Below are positions 7,028 to 14,586 of a DNA stretch of 35,428 nucleotides, piece after piece. The DNA lies in NCBI GenBank assembly GCA_016868915.1, contig VGFL01000017.1, positions 1 to 35,428 of the forward strand, given 5' to 3'. A model generated the notes under the pieces. It was not told the DNA's origin. It made no database searches and worked only from the letters and a program-made list of their open reading frames with translations. The position numbers were made by a program, and so were the translations under genes. Within the stretch, counting starts at the first letter, position 1; every line of letters starts with the position of its first letter. The stretch is from Bacteroidota bacterium (GTDB lineage Bacteria > Bacteroidota > Bacteroidia > Flavobacteriales_D > Crocinitomicaceae).

Positions 7028-8676
7028 TGCTTCGGATTCTTCGAATTTCTAATTTTGCACTGATTGATTTTTTAGAACTTGAAATAAAGCATGGTTTTTC
7101 GGTTTTTACCGGAGAAACAGGTTCGGGAAAATCGATTTTATTAAATGCTTTAAATTTAATTTTGGGAGATCGGGCTGATTTTACAGTGATTGGGCCTGAA
7201 AGTTCCAAATGTTTTGTAGAAGCAGAATTTCAAATTTCTGATTCGTTTTCTGATTTCTTTGAATCCAATAATTTAGATTTCTGTTCAAATACAATAGTTC
7301 GAAGAGAGATAAGTACACAAGGAAAATCGAGAGCTTTCATAAACGATACCCCCGTTTCACTTTCTATATTACGAGTATTTTCAACAAAATTAGTTGCTAT
7401 TCATTCACAATACAATACTTTAGAACTCAAGGAAAAAGAATTTCAACTGGATATTTTAGACTGCCTTGCTGATCTTGAGTCAATTCGTAAAGATTACCAA
7501 CAAAAATTTGATGAGTGGAAAAAAAATAGACTTGAGCTCGAAAAACTGAAAAGTGACTTTCTAAATCAATCTAAACTTTTGGATTATAATCAGTTTCAAT
7601 TAAATGAATTATATCAATTAGACTTAAATCAGATTGATTATTCAAAATTGGAAAATCAATTAACAGAACTTGAAAACGCAGAAGAATTATTATCAACAAT
7701 TCATTTGATATCTGAATCTCTCGGCTCAGAATCTGGCATTTATTCAAAAATTACCACCTTAAAATCCTCACTGGATCGAATTAGAATAACCTCCGAAAAA
7801 TTAACTGAAATTAAAACAAGAATTAACTCCATTCTACCAGAGGTTAAAGATATTTTAGAGGATTCAGATCGCTACTTGGATGAACTAACCGTAAATCCTG
7901 AACTTCAGCAGGAGCTTACAGTTGCTATGGACCAATACAACCGAATTATCAGTAAGCATCAAAAAAGAACGCAAAAAGAATTGCTCGAATTTCAAATAGA
8001 ACTTGAATGTCTTGTAAATCACTCTAGTAACCTTGGAGAAAAAATAGAAAAGCTCGAAGATACAGTTCAGAAAAATTTTGATAATGCGAAAATACTTGCA
8101 GGTATTCTTCATTCAAAACGAATGAATGCCATTTCCTCAATTTCGATATCAATTCAAACAATTTTGTGCGAACTAAATTTAAAAGACACACTGCTTATTT
8201 TCCAGTTAAAAGATTCAGGCCAACTTAACTCATATGGAACAACAGATATTGATTTGTTATTTTCGGCAAATAAAGGAATCGAACCAATATCGATTGAAAA
8301 AGCAGCGAGCGGCGGTGAATTATCTCGTGTTATGTTGGCGCTACAAAAATTAATTTCAGAAAAGCGTCATTTACCCTGCATGATTTTTGATGAGATTGAT
8401 ACCGGTGTTTCTGGTGAGGTTGCTCACAAAATGGCGTCACTACTTGGAAGTATGAGTAGCAAAACTCAATTGCTAACTATAACCCATTTACCCCAAGTTG
8501 CTGCGAAAGCAACACAGCACGCAAAAGTATTCAAAATTCAAAAAGAAAATCGGATTATATCAAAAGTGCAATGGTTATCCACAAATGAAAAAATTGAAGA
8601 AATTGCTCGTTTGATGAGTGGTGAAAAAATTACAGAGGCAGCCATTGCAAACGCAAAGAATTTAATCTTAAATTAA
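7027..8676 (+). CDS. recN: DNA repair protein RecN (SMC-like ATPase)
   Basis: A 549-aa SMC-family ATPase for double-strand break repair. The N-terminal half-head carries Walker A FTGETGSGKSILLNALN (GETGSGKS at 29-36). A long coiled-coil region of charged and Leu-rich heptads fills about residues 150-365. The C-terminal half-head has the ABC signature ASGGELSRVMLAL (about 425-437), Walker B MIFDEIDTGVSGEVA (about 453-467) and the switch His in LTITHLPQVAA. Length is normal. Start ATG overlaps the DUF4835 stop, and the next gene starts immediately after its stop, so it belongs to the bamD operon and its expression may be mainly constitutive rather than damage-induced. Confidence 0.95.
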   Translation: MLRILRISNFALIDFLELEIKHGFSVFTGETGSGKSILLNALNLILGDRADFTVIGPESSKCFVEAEFQISDSFSDFFESNNLDFCSNTIVRREISTQGKSRAFINDTPVSLSILRVFSTKLVAIHSQYNTLELKEKEFQLDILDCLADLESIRKDYQQKFDEWKKNRLELEKLKSDFLNQSKLLDYNQFQLNELYQLDLNQIDYSKLENQLTELENAEELLSTIHLISESLGSESGIYSKITTLKSSLDRIRITSEKLTEIKTRINSILPEVKDILEDSDRYLDELTVNPELQQELTVAMDQYNRIISKHQKRTQKELLEFQIELECLVNHSSNLGEKIEKLEDTVQKNFDNAKILAGILHSKRMNAISSISISIQTILCELNLKDTLLIFQLKDSGQLNSYGTTDIDLLFSANKGIEPISIEKAASGGELSRVMLALQKLISEKRHLPCMIFDEIDTGVSGEVAHKMASLLGSMSSKTQLLTITHLPQVAAKATQHAKVFKIQKENRIISKVQWLSTNEKIEEIARLMSGEKITEAAIANAKNLILN

Positions 8677-9606
8677 ATGAGTGATTTTTTTCTTCGATTT
8701 GACATCCCAAAAAAAACAGAATTTTTAATTACTCATTCTCATAGACTTACTTTTCTGGGAAGTTGCTTTTCTAATGAAATTTCGAACTATGCCTCCCAAG
8801 CAGGTTTTCATGCGTTAAGCAATCCATTCGGGACAATTTACCATCCTTACCCAATTGCCAAAAATATTCTTGATGCCCTCAATGGAAATGCAGCTTTTAC
8901 TTTTTTAAAAAGAGATGATTTGGTGTATTCATGGGACGCTTCTACAAAAGTAAATGGAAAGACCGAGGAAGAATTAAAAATAATAATTAATAGCCTGAAT
9001 GAAGAACTCATTGAACAATTAATGCAACCAGGATTTTTATTTATCACATTCGGATCAGCATTTATTTACAAACTAAAGAGTGAAAATAGATATGTTGCAA
9101 ACTGCCATAAACAACCGGGTATTTTATTCGATAAAGAAATTACATCTGAGGACAGCATTTATGCTCTCTGGAGAGAAACATTAACTAAACTTTGGCAATT
9201 AAATCCCAATTTAAAAGTTATTTTTACCGTAAGCCCTGTTCGACATATTCGGGATGGATTAATAGAAAATAATCATAGTAAAGCTCGTCTAATTCGAGTG
9301 ATTGAGCAATTAGCAGCCACTCTGAAGGTTGATTATTTTCCATCTTATGAAATAATGATTGATGAATTAAGAGATTACCGATTCTACAAGGAAGATCGAG
9401 TTCATCCATCGGCAGAGGCAATTCAATACATTTGGAATCAATTTTCAGATTTATATTTTGATGGCCAAACAAAAAATAATATTCAAGAAATTTTAAAAAT
9501 TAGAAAAAGATTAGGGCATCGTTCGAATACAGAATCAAGTTTGGATTTGAATTTAGTGAAGTCAATGGAGCAAATGAAAGAAAAATTTCCTTGGATAAAT
9601 TGGTAG
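8677..9606 (+). CDS. GSCFA domain protein (SGNH-hydrolase-like)
   Basis: A 309-aa protein starting at the base after the recN stop. It opens with the name-giving motif FLGSCFSNEIS (about residues 28-38), in which the Cys takes the place of the SGNH nucleophile block. It also has the conserved NPFGTIYHPYPIA, TFGSAFIYK and a C-terminal DRVHPSAEAIQYIW block that resembles the Asp-x-x-His of SGNH hydrolases. No signal peptide is seen, so it should act in the cytoplasm. GSCFA proteins are common after recN in Bacteroidetes as I recall. Substrate and reaction are unknown; the fold similarity suggests an esterase or acyl-transfer role. Confidence 0.85.
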   Translation: MSDFFLRFDIPKKTEFLITHSHRLTFLGSCFSNEISNYASQAGFHALSNPFGTIYHPYPIAKNILDALNGNAAFTFLKRDDLVYSWDASTKVNGKTEEELKIIINSLNEELIEQLMQPGFLFITFGSAFIYKLKSENRYVANCHKQPGILFDKEITSEDSIYALWRETLTKLWQLNPNLKVIFTVSPVRHIRDGLIENNHSKARLIRVIEQLAATLKVDYFPSYEIMIDELRDYRFYKEDRVHPSAEAIQYIWNQFSDLYFDGQTKNNIQEILKIRKRLGHRSNTESSLDLNLVKSMEQMKEKFPWINW

Positions 9607-9673
9607 TCAAAAAAATAGTTAGTATCAAGATATAAAATTCTAAATCTGTCGCTCTGAAAATAATTGAAAATAG

Positions 9674-9681
9674 TATATTTG
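9674..9681 (+). promoter_or_regulatory. Putative -7 promoter box for fbaA
   Basis: TATATTTG is an exact TAnnTTTG match ending 19 nt before the fbaA ATG, in a 94-nt intergenic gap. No clear TTG at 17-23 bp upstream. Confidence 0.45.
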
Positions 9682-9700
9682 TTGGTGCAATTCTTCGAAT

Positions 9701-10768
9701 ATGGACATTAAACCAGGAGTCGTAACGGGTGATGGGGTTCAAAAAATCTTTGAACATGCCAAAAAGCATAAATATGCGCTTCCAGCCGTTAACGTAACAA
9801 GTTCGAGTACGGTTAATTCTGTAATGGAAACAGCTGCCAAATTAAATTCTCCAGTTATCATTCAATTTTCAAATGGAGGAGGATCATTCAATGCCGGAAA
9901 AGGGTTATCGAATACGAACGAACAATCTGCCATCTTAGGTGGAATAGCGGGTGCACTGCATATAAATACCTTGGCCGAGGCATATGGGTCAACGGTTATT
10001 CTTCATACTGATCATTGTGCAAAAAAACTCTTGCCATGGATAGATGGATTATTGATGGCTAGTGAAAAACATTTTATTCAAACAGGGAAACCTCTTTACA
10101 GTTCTCACATGATTGATTTATCAGAGGAACCTCTGACAGAAAATCTTGATATCTGTAAGCGATATTTAGAACGTATGACCAAAATGGGGATGACCTTAGA
10201 AATTGAACTTGGAATAACTGGCGGTGAGGAGGATGGGGTTGACAATTCAGACGTAGACTCCTCCAAACTTTATACCCAGCCAGAAGAAGTCGCATTTGCG
10301 TACGAGGAGTTAATGAAAATATCTTCACGATTTACCATCGCAGCTGCATTCGGTAACGTTCATGGAGTGTATAAACCAGGAAATGTAAAATTGACACCCA
10401 TTATTCTTAAGAATTCTCAAGAGTATATTCAAAAAAAATTTAATACAAACGATAACCCCATCAATTTTGTTTTCCACGGAGGATCAGGATCAACAGTAGA
10501 AGAAATTCGCGAGGCAATATCTTATGGAGTCGTAAAAATGAATATCGATACTGATTTACAATTTGCATACACAGAGGGTGCTAGAGATTATATTTCATCA
10601 AAAATCGATTTCTTAAGAACACAAATAGGAAATCCAGAAGGGGAAGACTTACCGAATAAAAAGTACTATGACCCAAGAAAGTGGATTCGCGAGGCGGAAT
10701 TAACCTTCATAAAGCGGTTGGAGCAAGCATTCTGTGATTTAAATAATGTGAACAGCCTGTCCAAATAA
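9701..10768 (+). CDS. fbaA: Class II fructose-bisphosphate aldolase
   Basis: A 355-aa zinc aldolase of the class IIA (E. coli FbaA) type, cleaving fructose 1,6-bisphosphate to DHAP and glyceraldehyde 3-phosphate in glycolysis and forming it in gluconeogenesis. Seen: the substrate and Zn loop ILHTDHCAKK (Asp104, His105), the acidic stretch LEIELGITGGEEDGVDN, the second metal segment AAAFGNVHGVYKPG and the third FVFHGGSGS with the following VKMNIDTDLQ. The insertions LPWIDGLL and QPEEVAFAYEEL are features of the class IIA subgroup. Length matches E. coli FbaA (~359 aa). It has its own promoter box and is followed 25 nt later by accD. Confidence 0.95.
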   Translation: MDIKPGVVTGDGVQKIFEHAKKHKYALPAVNVTSSSTVNSVMETAAKLNSPVIIQFSNGGGSFNAGKGLSNTNEQSAILGGIAGALHINTLAEAYGSTVILHTDHCAKKLLPWIDGLLMASEKHFIQTGKPLYSSHMIDLSEEPLTENLDICKRYLERMTKMGMTLEIELGITGGEEDGVDNSDVDSSKLYTQPEEVAFAYEELMKISSRFTIAAAFGNVHGVYKPGNVKLTPIILKNSQEYIQKKFNTNDNPINFVFHGGSGSTVEEIREAISYGVVKMNIDTDLQFAYTEGARDYISSKIDFLRTQIGNPEGEDLPNKKYYDPRKWIREAELTFIKRLEQAFCDLNNVNSLSK

Positions 10769-10793
10769 TTGTTTTTAAAATATAATTAAAATT

Positions 10794-11639
10794 ATGAGTT
10801 GGTTTAAGAGAAATAAAGAAGGGATTACTACAGCAACCAAAGATAAAAAAGAAACTCCGGAGGGTCTATGGGTAAAGTGTCCGAATTGTAAAACACTTTT
10901 TACCTCAGATGAGTTTGTCAAGAACAATTACGTTTGTAATCGGTGTTCACACCACGAAAAAATTGGTTCTGAGGAATATTTCCAACTCATATTTGATGAA
11001 GGAAAGTATACTGAACTTCACAAGGGTGTATTGGCTGGCGATCCTTTAAAATTTGAAGACACTAAAAAATATAGCGATCGTATTTCCTCTACTCAAAAAG
11101 CGACTGGTCTAAAAGATGCCATTCGGACTGCCCGTGGCAAATTAAACGATCAAAATTTCATTGTTGCAGCAATGGATTTTGCCTTTATTGGAGGGTCTAT
11201 GGGTTCGGTTATGGGAGAAAAAATTAGCCGCGCAATCGATGATGCCATAAAATTGAAATGTCCTTTTATGATCATTTCTAAATCAGGGGGTGCTAGAATG
11301 ATGGAGGCTGGATTTTCATTGATGCAAATGGCAAAAATTTCCGGTAAATTAGGTCAACTCGCTGAGCATAAACTTCCTTATATTTCCTACTTAACAGACC
11401 CTACAACAGGTGGTGTAACAGCGTCATTTGCCATGCTCGGTGATATAAATGTTGCTGAGCCTGGAGCACTCATTGCATTTGCTGGCCCACGGGTTGTAAA
11501 AGAAACAATTGGTAGAGATTTACCTGATGGCTTTCAAACCTCAGAGTTTCTGCTTGAGCACGGTTTCTTAGACTATATAATTGATCGAACGGAAATTAGA
11601 GATAAATTGAGCCTCTCACTAAAGTTATTTACCAACTAA
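10794..11639 (+). CDS. accD: Acetyl-CoA carboxylase carboxyltransferase subunit beta
   Basis: A 281-aa subunit that, with AccA, transfers the carboxyl group from carboxybiotin to acetyl-CoA to make malonyl-CoA for fatty acid synthesis. The N-terminal zinc ribbon is intact: CPNC (Cys29, Cys32) and CNRC (Cys48, Cys51). The carboxyltransferase domain follows with FAFIGGSMGSVMGEKISRA, SGGARMMEAGFSLMQMAK and YLTDPTTGGVTASFAMLGD, then GFAGP-like AFAGPRVVKETIG. Length is typical. It overlaps the next small gene by one base (TAATG). Confidence 0.95.
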   Translation: MSWFKRNKEGITTATKDKKETPEGLWVKCPNCKTLFTSDEFVKNNYVCNRCSHHEKIGSEEYFQLIFDEGKYTELHKGVLAGDPLKFEDTKKYSDRISSTQKATGLKDAIRTARGKLNDQNFIVAAMDFAFIGGSMGSVMGEKISRAIDDAIKLKCPFMIISKSGGARMMEAGFSLMQMAKISGKLGQLAEHKLPYISYLTDPTTGGVTASFAMLGDINVAEPGALIAFAGPRVVKETIGRDLPDGFQTSEFLLEHGFLDYIIDRTEIRDKLSLSLKLFTN

Positions 11640-11893
11640 TGAAATTAAAAAAGGAAAATTGGGAGTTGACAAGAAAGAAGGGTTTTGTTCATTTTCTGTT
11701 GGTTAGAAGCTTTTTATTTTTTGGTTTACCTTTTACTTTCGTTCAATTTTTGTTTTTATCCTATGAGGGAAATGAACCTCAAATAGTTACGCTTTTATTA
11801 TCTGGGGTGATTGCATCCTTAATTTATGGTTTCTCGATGTGGCATTTTGCGGAGCGAAAGTATAAAAAGGAAAATTCCAAAGAAAAGGCTTAA
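11639..11893 (+). CDS. Small two-helix membrane protein of unknown function
   Basis: An 84-aa protein coupled to accD by a TAATG overlap. A basic N-terminus (KLKKENWELTRKKG) is followed by two hydrophobic segments (about 18-42 and 49-70) and a basic, Lys-rich tail (AERKYKKENSKEKA). This gives a hairpin topology with both ends in the cytoplasm by the positive-inside rule. I do not recognise a family. The overlap with accD and the intact coding frame argue that it is real, but not that it works with acetyl-CoA carboxylase. Confidence 0.65.
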   Translation: MKLKKENWELTRKKGFVHFLLVRSFLFFGLPFTFVQFLFLSYEGNEPQIVTLLLSGVIASLIYGFSMWHFAERKYKKENSKEKA

Positions 11894-12228
11894 TTTTTTT
11901 CTCAAAATATAAATCGGAACAATAAATTGAGCTAAAACCTTTGTCTTTTTTTAATTGTCAATTTTCAACATTCGAATATTCCCAGCATATTTTCTCTTAA
12001 ATTGATTCAAAATTGGTGGTATTGTCGTAAATCAACCGAGCGAGGTGGCTTAAACATGCTAAAGAGTAAAAATTTCGACCGAATAATTTGATTGAAAGTA
12101 GAAATAGTAAAATTTAGAAACTTGATTATTTGATGATTTAGGAAAATCCATTAAATTATTCTGAAGTTAGATCTAGAAGAAAAACGTACTTTTTAAAACA
12201 TTCTTATTCTTTAATCTGTTTGCATTAT
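11894..12228 (+). other. Noncoding interval before the photorepair cassette
   Basis: About 335 bases, AT-rich, without an ORF, tRNA or strong terminator hairpin. A slightly GC-richer patch (12031-12053) holds a small imperfect inverted repeat ACC-GAGCGA-GGT. No exact TAnnTTTG box was found. The closest is TCTGTTTG at 12215-12222, only 6 nt before the SDR start, which would give an essentially leaderless transcript. Regulation of the cassette is presumably encoded here, but I cannot point to an operator. Confidence 0.4.
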
Positions 12229-12903
12229 ATGAAAACATTTTTATTTATCGGTTCTAATTCTGACGTTGCATTAGAGGCAAAAAAACAACTCGAAAGACAG
12301 GGAAATAAAATTATTTCAATTTCGAGAAATACATCGGAAGATGTTTCTAATTTCTTGAACGGCAATCCAGTGACAAATAATCTTCCTGAAATTGAAGACT
12401 CTATCGACGGATTGGTATATTTTCCCGGAAGTATACTTCTTAAACCGTTTAAAGCACTCAAGCAAGGAGATTTTCAGAATGAATACGAAATAAATGTTTT
12501 GGGTGCTATCAACTCCATTCAAAAGTATAGTTCCAAATTAACCGAGGGATCAAGCGTGATATTATTCAGTACTGTTGCTGTGCAGATAGGAATGCCATTT
12601 CATAGTGCTGTATCGGTGTCAAAGGGAGCTATTGAAGGTTTGACGCGAGCTCTTGCAGCTGAATTTGCTCCAAAAATTCGAGTAAATTGCATTGCCCCTT
12701 CCCTTACGAATACAAAAATGGCTGAAAAATTTTTAAGTACTCCGGAAAAAGTAGAAGCGGTTGGCCAAAGACATCCCTTGAAGAAAGTTGGAAAAAAAGA
12801 GGATATTGCAAATGCTGTACTATTTCTATTAAATGAATCTTCGGATTGGATGACTGGCCAAATTTTACATATAGACGGTGGTATGTCAACATTAAAAATA
12901 TGA
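12229..12903 (+). CDS. SDR-fold protein lacking the catalytic tyrosine; first gene of photorepair cassette
   Basis: A 224-aa short-chain dehydrogenase/reductase-like protein. ATG at 12229 is chosen over an in-frame TTG at 12220 because it begins MKTFLFIGSNSDVA, the beta-1 strand and nucleotide-binding loop. SDR landmarks seen: Asn89 in INVLG, Ser114 in ILFSTVAV, Lys132 in SVSKGA, then ALAAEFAPKIRVNCIAPS and the C-terminal GQILHIDGGMS. The catalytic Tyr of YxxxK is Val128 here (VSVSK), and the glycine-rich loop is reduced to one Gly (Gly8). So it keeps the fold and Lys but probably not classical dehydrogenase chemistry. It overlaps the next gene by 4 nt. I recall similar Tyr-less SDRs beside photolyase genes in other bacteria. 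The function is unknown. Confidence 0.85.
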   Translation: MKTFLFIGSNSDVALEAKKQLERQGNKIISISRNTSEDVSNFLNGNPVTNNLPEIEDSIDGLVYFPGSILLKPFKALKQGDFQNEYEINVLGAINSIQKYSSKLTEGSSVILFSTVAVQIGMPFHSAVSVSKGAIEGLTRALAAEFAPKIRVNCIAPSLTNTKMAEKFLSTPEKVEAVGQRHPLKKVGKKEDIANAVLFLLNESSDWMTGQILHIDGGMSTLKI

Positions 12904-13046
12904 GTTTTAAGGGGAATAAAAGATACCTTCCTATTAAAATCTGCACAACATGTAATAAAGAATTTTCATGGCGTAAAAAGTGGGAAAAAAATTGGAATGA
13001 GGTGAAATTTTGCAGCCAGCGATGCCGAAAAAATAGAAATGAATAA
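12900..13046 (+). CDS. DUF2256 small zinc-ribbon protein
   Basis: A 48-residue protein beginning in the SDR stop (ATGA) and ending 8 nt inside the photolyase gene. Four cysteines form a zinc-ribbon pattern: CTTC (Cys15, Cys18) and CSQRC (Cys38, Cys42), separated by the aromatic/basic segment FSWRKKWEKNWNEVKF. The pattern C-x2-C...SWRKKW...W-x-EVK-x-C-S-x-R-C is what I know as DUF2256, a family of ~50-residue proteins commonly next to cryptochrome/photolyase genes. A possible upstream TTG- or ATG-initiated version (12846) would start inside the SDR gene and add non-conserved residues, so it is rejected. Biochemical role unknown; size and charge suggest nucleic acid or protein binding. Confidence 0.85.
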   Translation: MSFKGNKRYLPIKICTTCNKEFSWRKKWEKNWNEVKFCSQRCRKNRNE

Positions 13047-14586
13047 AACATATATTTCTGCAAAACTAATTATGGGTGACCAGTTAAATTCTAGGCACCC
13101 TTGGTTTGACTCAGTCGACAATAACGTCTGCTTTGTATTCATGGAGGTACGGAGTGAAACGGATTATGTAAAACATCACATTCAAAAAGTAGTCGCTATT
13201 TTCGACAGTATGCGGAAGTTTGCTCAAGAAATAGAAAATAAAGGGCATCACGTTCATTATCTAAAAATCACAGACCCAGAAAATAAGCCAACGATAACAG
13301 AGAATTTAAAATCGATTTGTTCCAAATTTTCTGTTCAGGAACTTCATTACCAACTGCCAGATGAATATAGAGTCGACCAAGAGCTAAAACAACTTAAAAA
13401 CAAGCTTGGAATTACTGTCTTTGAATCAGACACAAATCATTTTTTAACTTATAGAGAAGAGTTTGGCGAGTTTTTTAAGGGTAAAAAATCTTTTTTAATG
13501 GAAAATTTTTACCGCCACATGCGAGTTAAGCATGATATTCTCATGGACACATTCGGTAAACCGCTGGGCGGTAAATGGAATTTTGACCAAGAAAATAGAA
13601 AAAAAGTTCCTAAAAACCATCAAATTAAAACAGTTCCCCTTTCAAATAAAGATATTACAAAAGTACTTGAGGATATTAATCAATCTGGCATCAAGACGAT
13701 CGGGGAAATTTCTCCTGGTCAATTTTCCTGGACTACAACCAGAAAAGAGGCGCTTGAATTATTGGAAAATTTTATCTCAATTGCCCTTCCTTTTTTCGGG
13801 ACTCTCCAGGATGCGATGACTGAAAACCATTGGTACTTGTACCATTCTCGACTTTCTTTTGCGATGAATGTAAAATTGCTAAGTCCAATTGAAGTTATCA
13901 AACGAGTAGAGAAAGCATATCTTGAAAATCCAAACAAATATGAACTTAATCAAATTGAAGGTTTCATTCGTCAAATACTTGGTTGGCGTGAATATATGCG
14001 CGGAATCTATTGGTCTCAAATGCCTAATTATTCCAAACTCAATTTTTTTAAATACGAAAGACCACTTCCTGCTTGGTATTGGAACGGAAATACTAAAATG
14101 AATTGTTTGAAACATGCAATAGACCAATCACTTAAATTTTCCTATGCACATCACATACAACGCTTAATGGTCACAGGGAATTTTGCACTTCTCGCAGGAG
14201 TAAATCCGGATGAAGTGGACAATTGGTATTTAGGAATTTATATTGATGCATTTGAATGGGTTGAGATAACGAATACACGAGGCATGAGTCAATTTGCTGA
14301 TGGAGGGATTGTGGGCTCGAAACCATACGTAAGTTCTGCTTCCTACATCAATAAAATGAGCGACTATTGTGGGAGCTGTCATTACTCATACGATAAAAAA
14401 GTTGGTCAAAATGCATGTCCTTTCAATTCCCTTTATTGGAATTTCTTTGATCAAAATTTTGATAAACTGCGCTCCAATCCAAGATTAGGGATGATGTTAA
14501 ATGTTTGGAACAAAATGGCGCCACCTGATAGAACAGCTTTAATTTCACAAGCTCAATATTACTTAGAACGAATAGATACATTATGA
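13039..14586 (+). CDS. FeS-type bacterial cryptochrome/photolyase (PhrB/CryB class, likely (6-4) photolyase)
   Basis: A 515-aa flavoprotein of the FeS-BCP class, whose characterised members repair (6-4) photoproducts with blue light (Agrobacterium PhrB) or act in light responses (Rhodobacter CryB). An N-terminal antenna-binding Rossmann domain (LIMGDQLNSRHPWFD...) is followed by the class motif GGKWNFDQENR. The helical FAD domain has SRLSFAMNVKLLSP, IEGFIRQILGWREYMRGIYW and HHIQRLMVTGNFALLAG, then GMSQFADGGIVGSKPY. All four [4Fe-4S] ligands are present: Cys356, and Cys444-x2-Cys447-x12-Cys460, the same spacing as PhrB. Class members use 6,7-dimethyl-8-ribityllumazine as antenna. Overlaps both neighbours (8 nt and 4 nt). 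Class assignment is secure; repair versus signalling cannot be told from sequence alone. Confidence 0.93.
   Translation: MNKTYISAKLIMGDQLNSRHPWFDSVDNNVCFVFMEVRSETDYVKHHIQKVVAIFDSMRKFAQEIENKGHHVHYLKITDPENKPTITENLKSICSKFSVQELHYQLPDEYRVDQELKQLKNKLGITVFESDTNHFLTYREEFGEFFKGKKSFLMENFYRHMRVKHDILMDTFGKPLGGKWNFDQENRKKVPKNHQIKTVPLSNKDITKVLEDINQSGIKTIGEISPGQFSWTTTRKEALELLENFISIALPFFGTLQDAMTENHWYLYHSRLSFAMNVKLLSPIEVIKRVEKAYLENPNKYELNQIEGFIRQILGWREYMRGIYWSQMPNYSKLNFFKYERPLPAWYWNGNTKMNCLKHAIDQSLKFSYAHHIQRLMVTGNFALLAGVNPDEVDNWYLGIYIDAFEWVEITNTRGMSQFADGGIVGSKPYVSSASYINKMSDYCGSCHYSYDKKVGQNACPFNSLYWNFFDQNFDKLRSNPRLGMMLNVWNKMAPPDRTALISQAQYYLERIDTL

Noticed and set aside
12031-12053. Slightly GC-rich inverted repeat before the photorepair cassette, considered as an operator or small RNA
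   Set aside because: Only three base pairs around a six-base centre; not distinguishable from chance.
12220-12228. TTG start adding three residues to the SDR gene
   Set aside because: The ATG at 12229 begins directly with the expected first beta strand, and the TTG lies within the only promoter-like TTTG.
12704-13063. 119-aa minus-strand ORF opposite the SDR and DUF2256 genes
   Set aside because: It is a mirror of well-supported coding frames on the other strand, shows no family motif, and is rich in residues typical of antisense frames.
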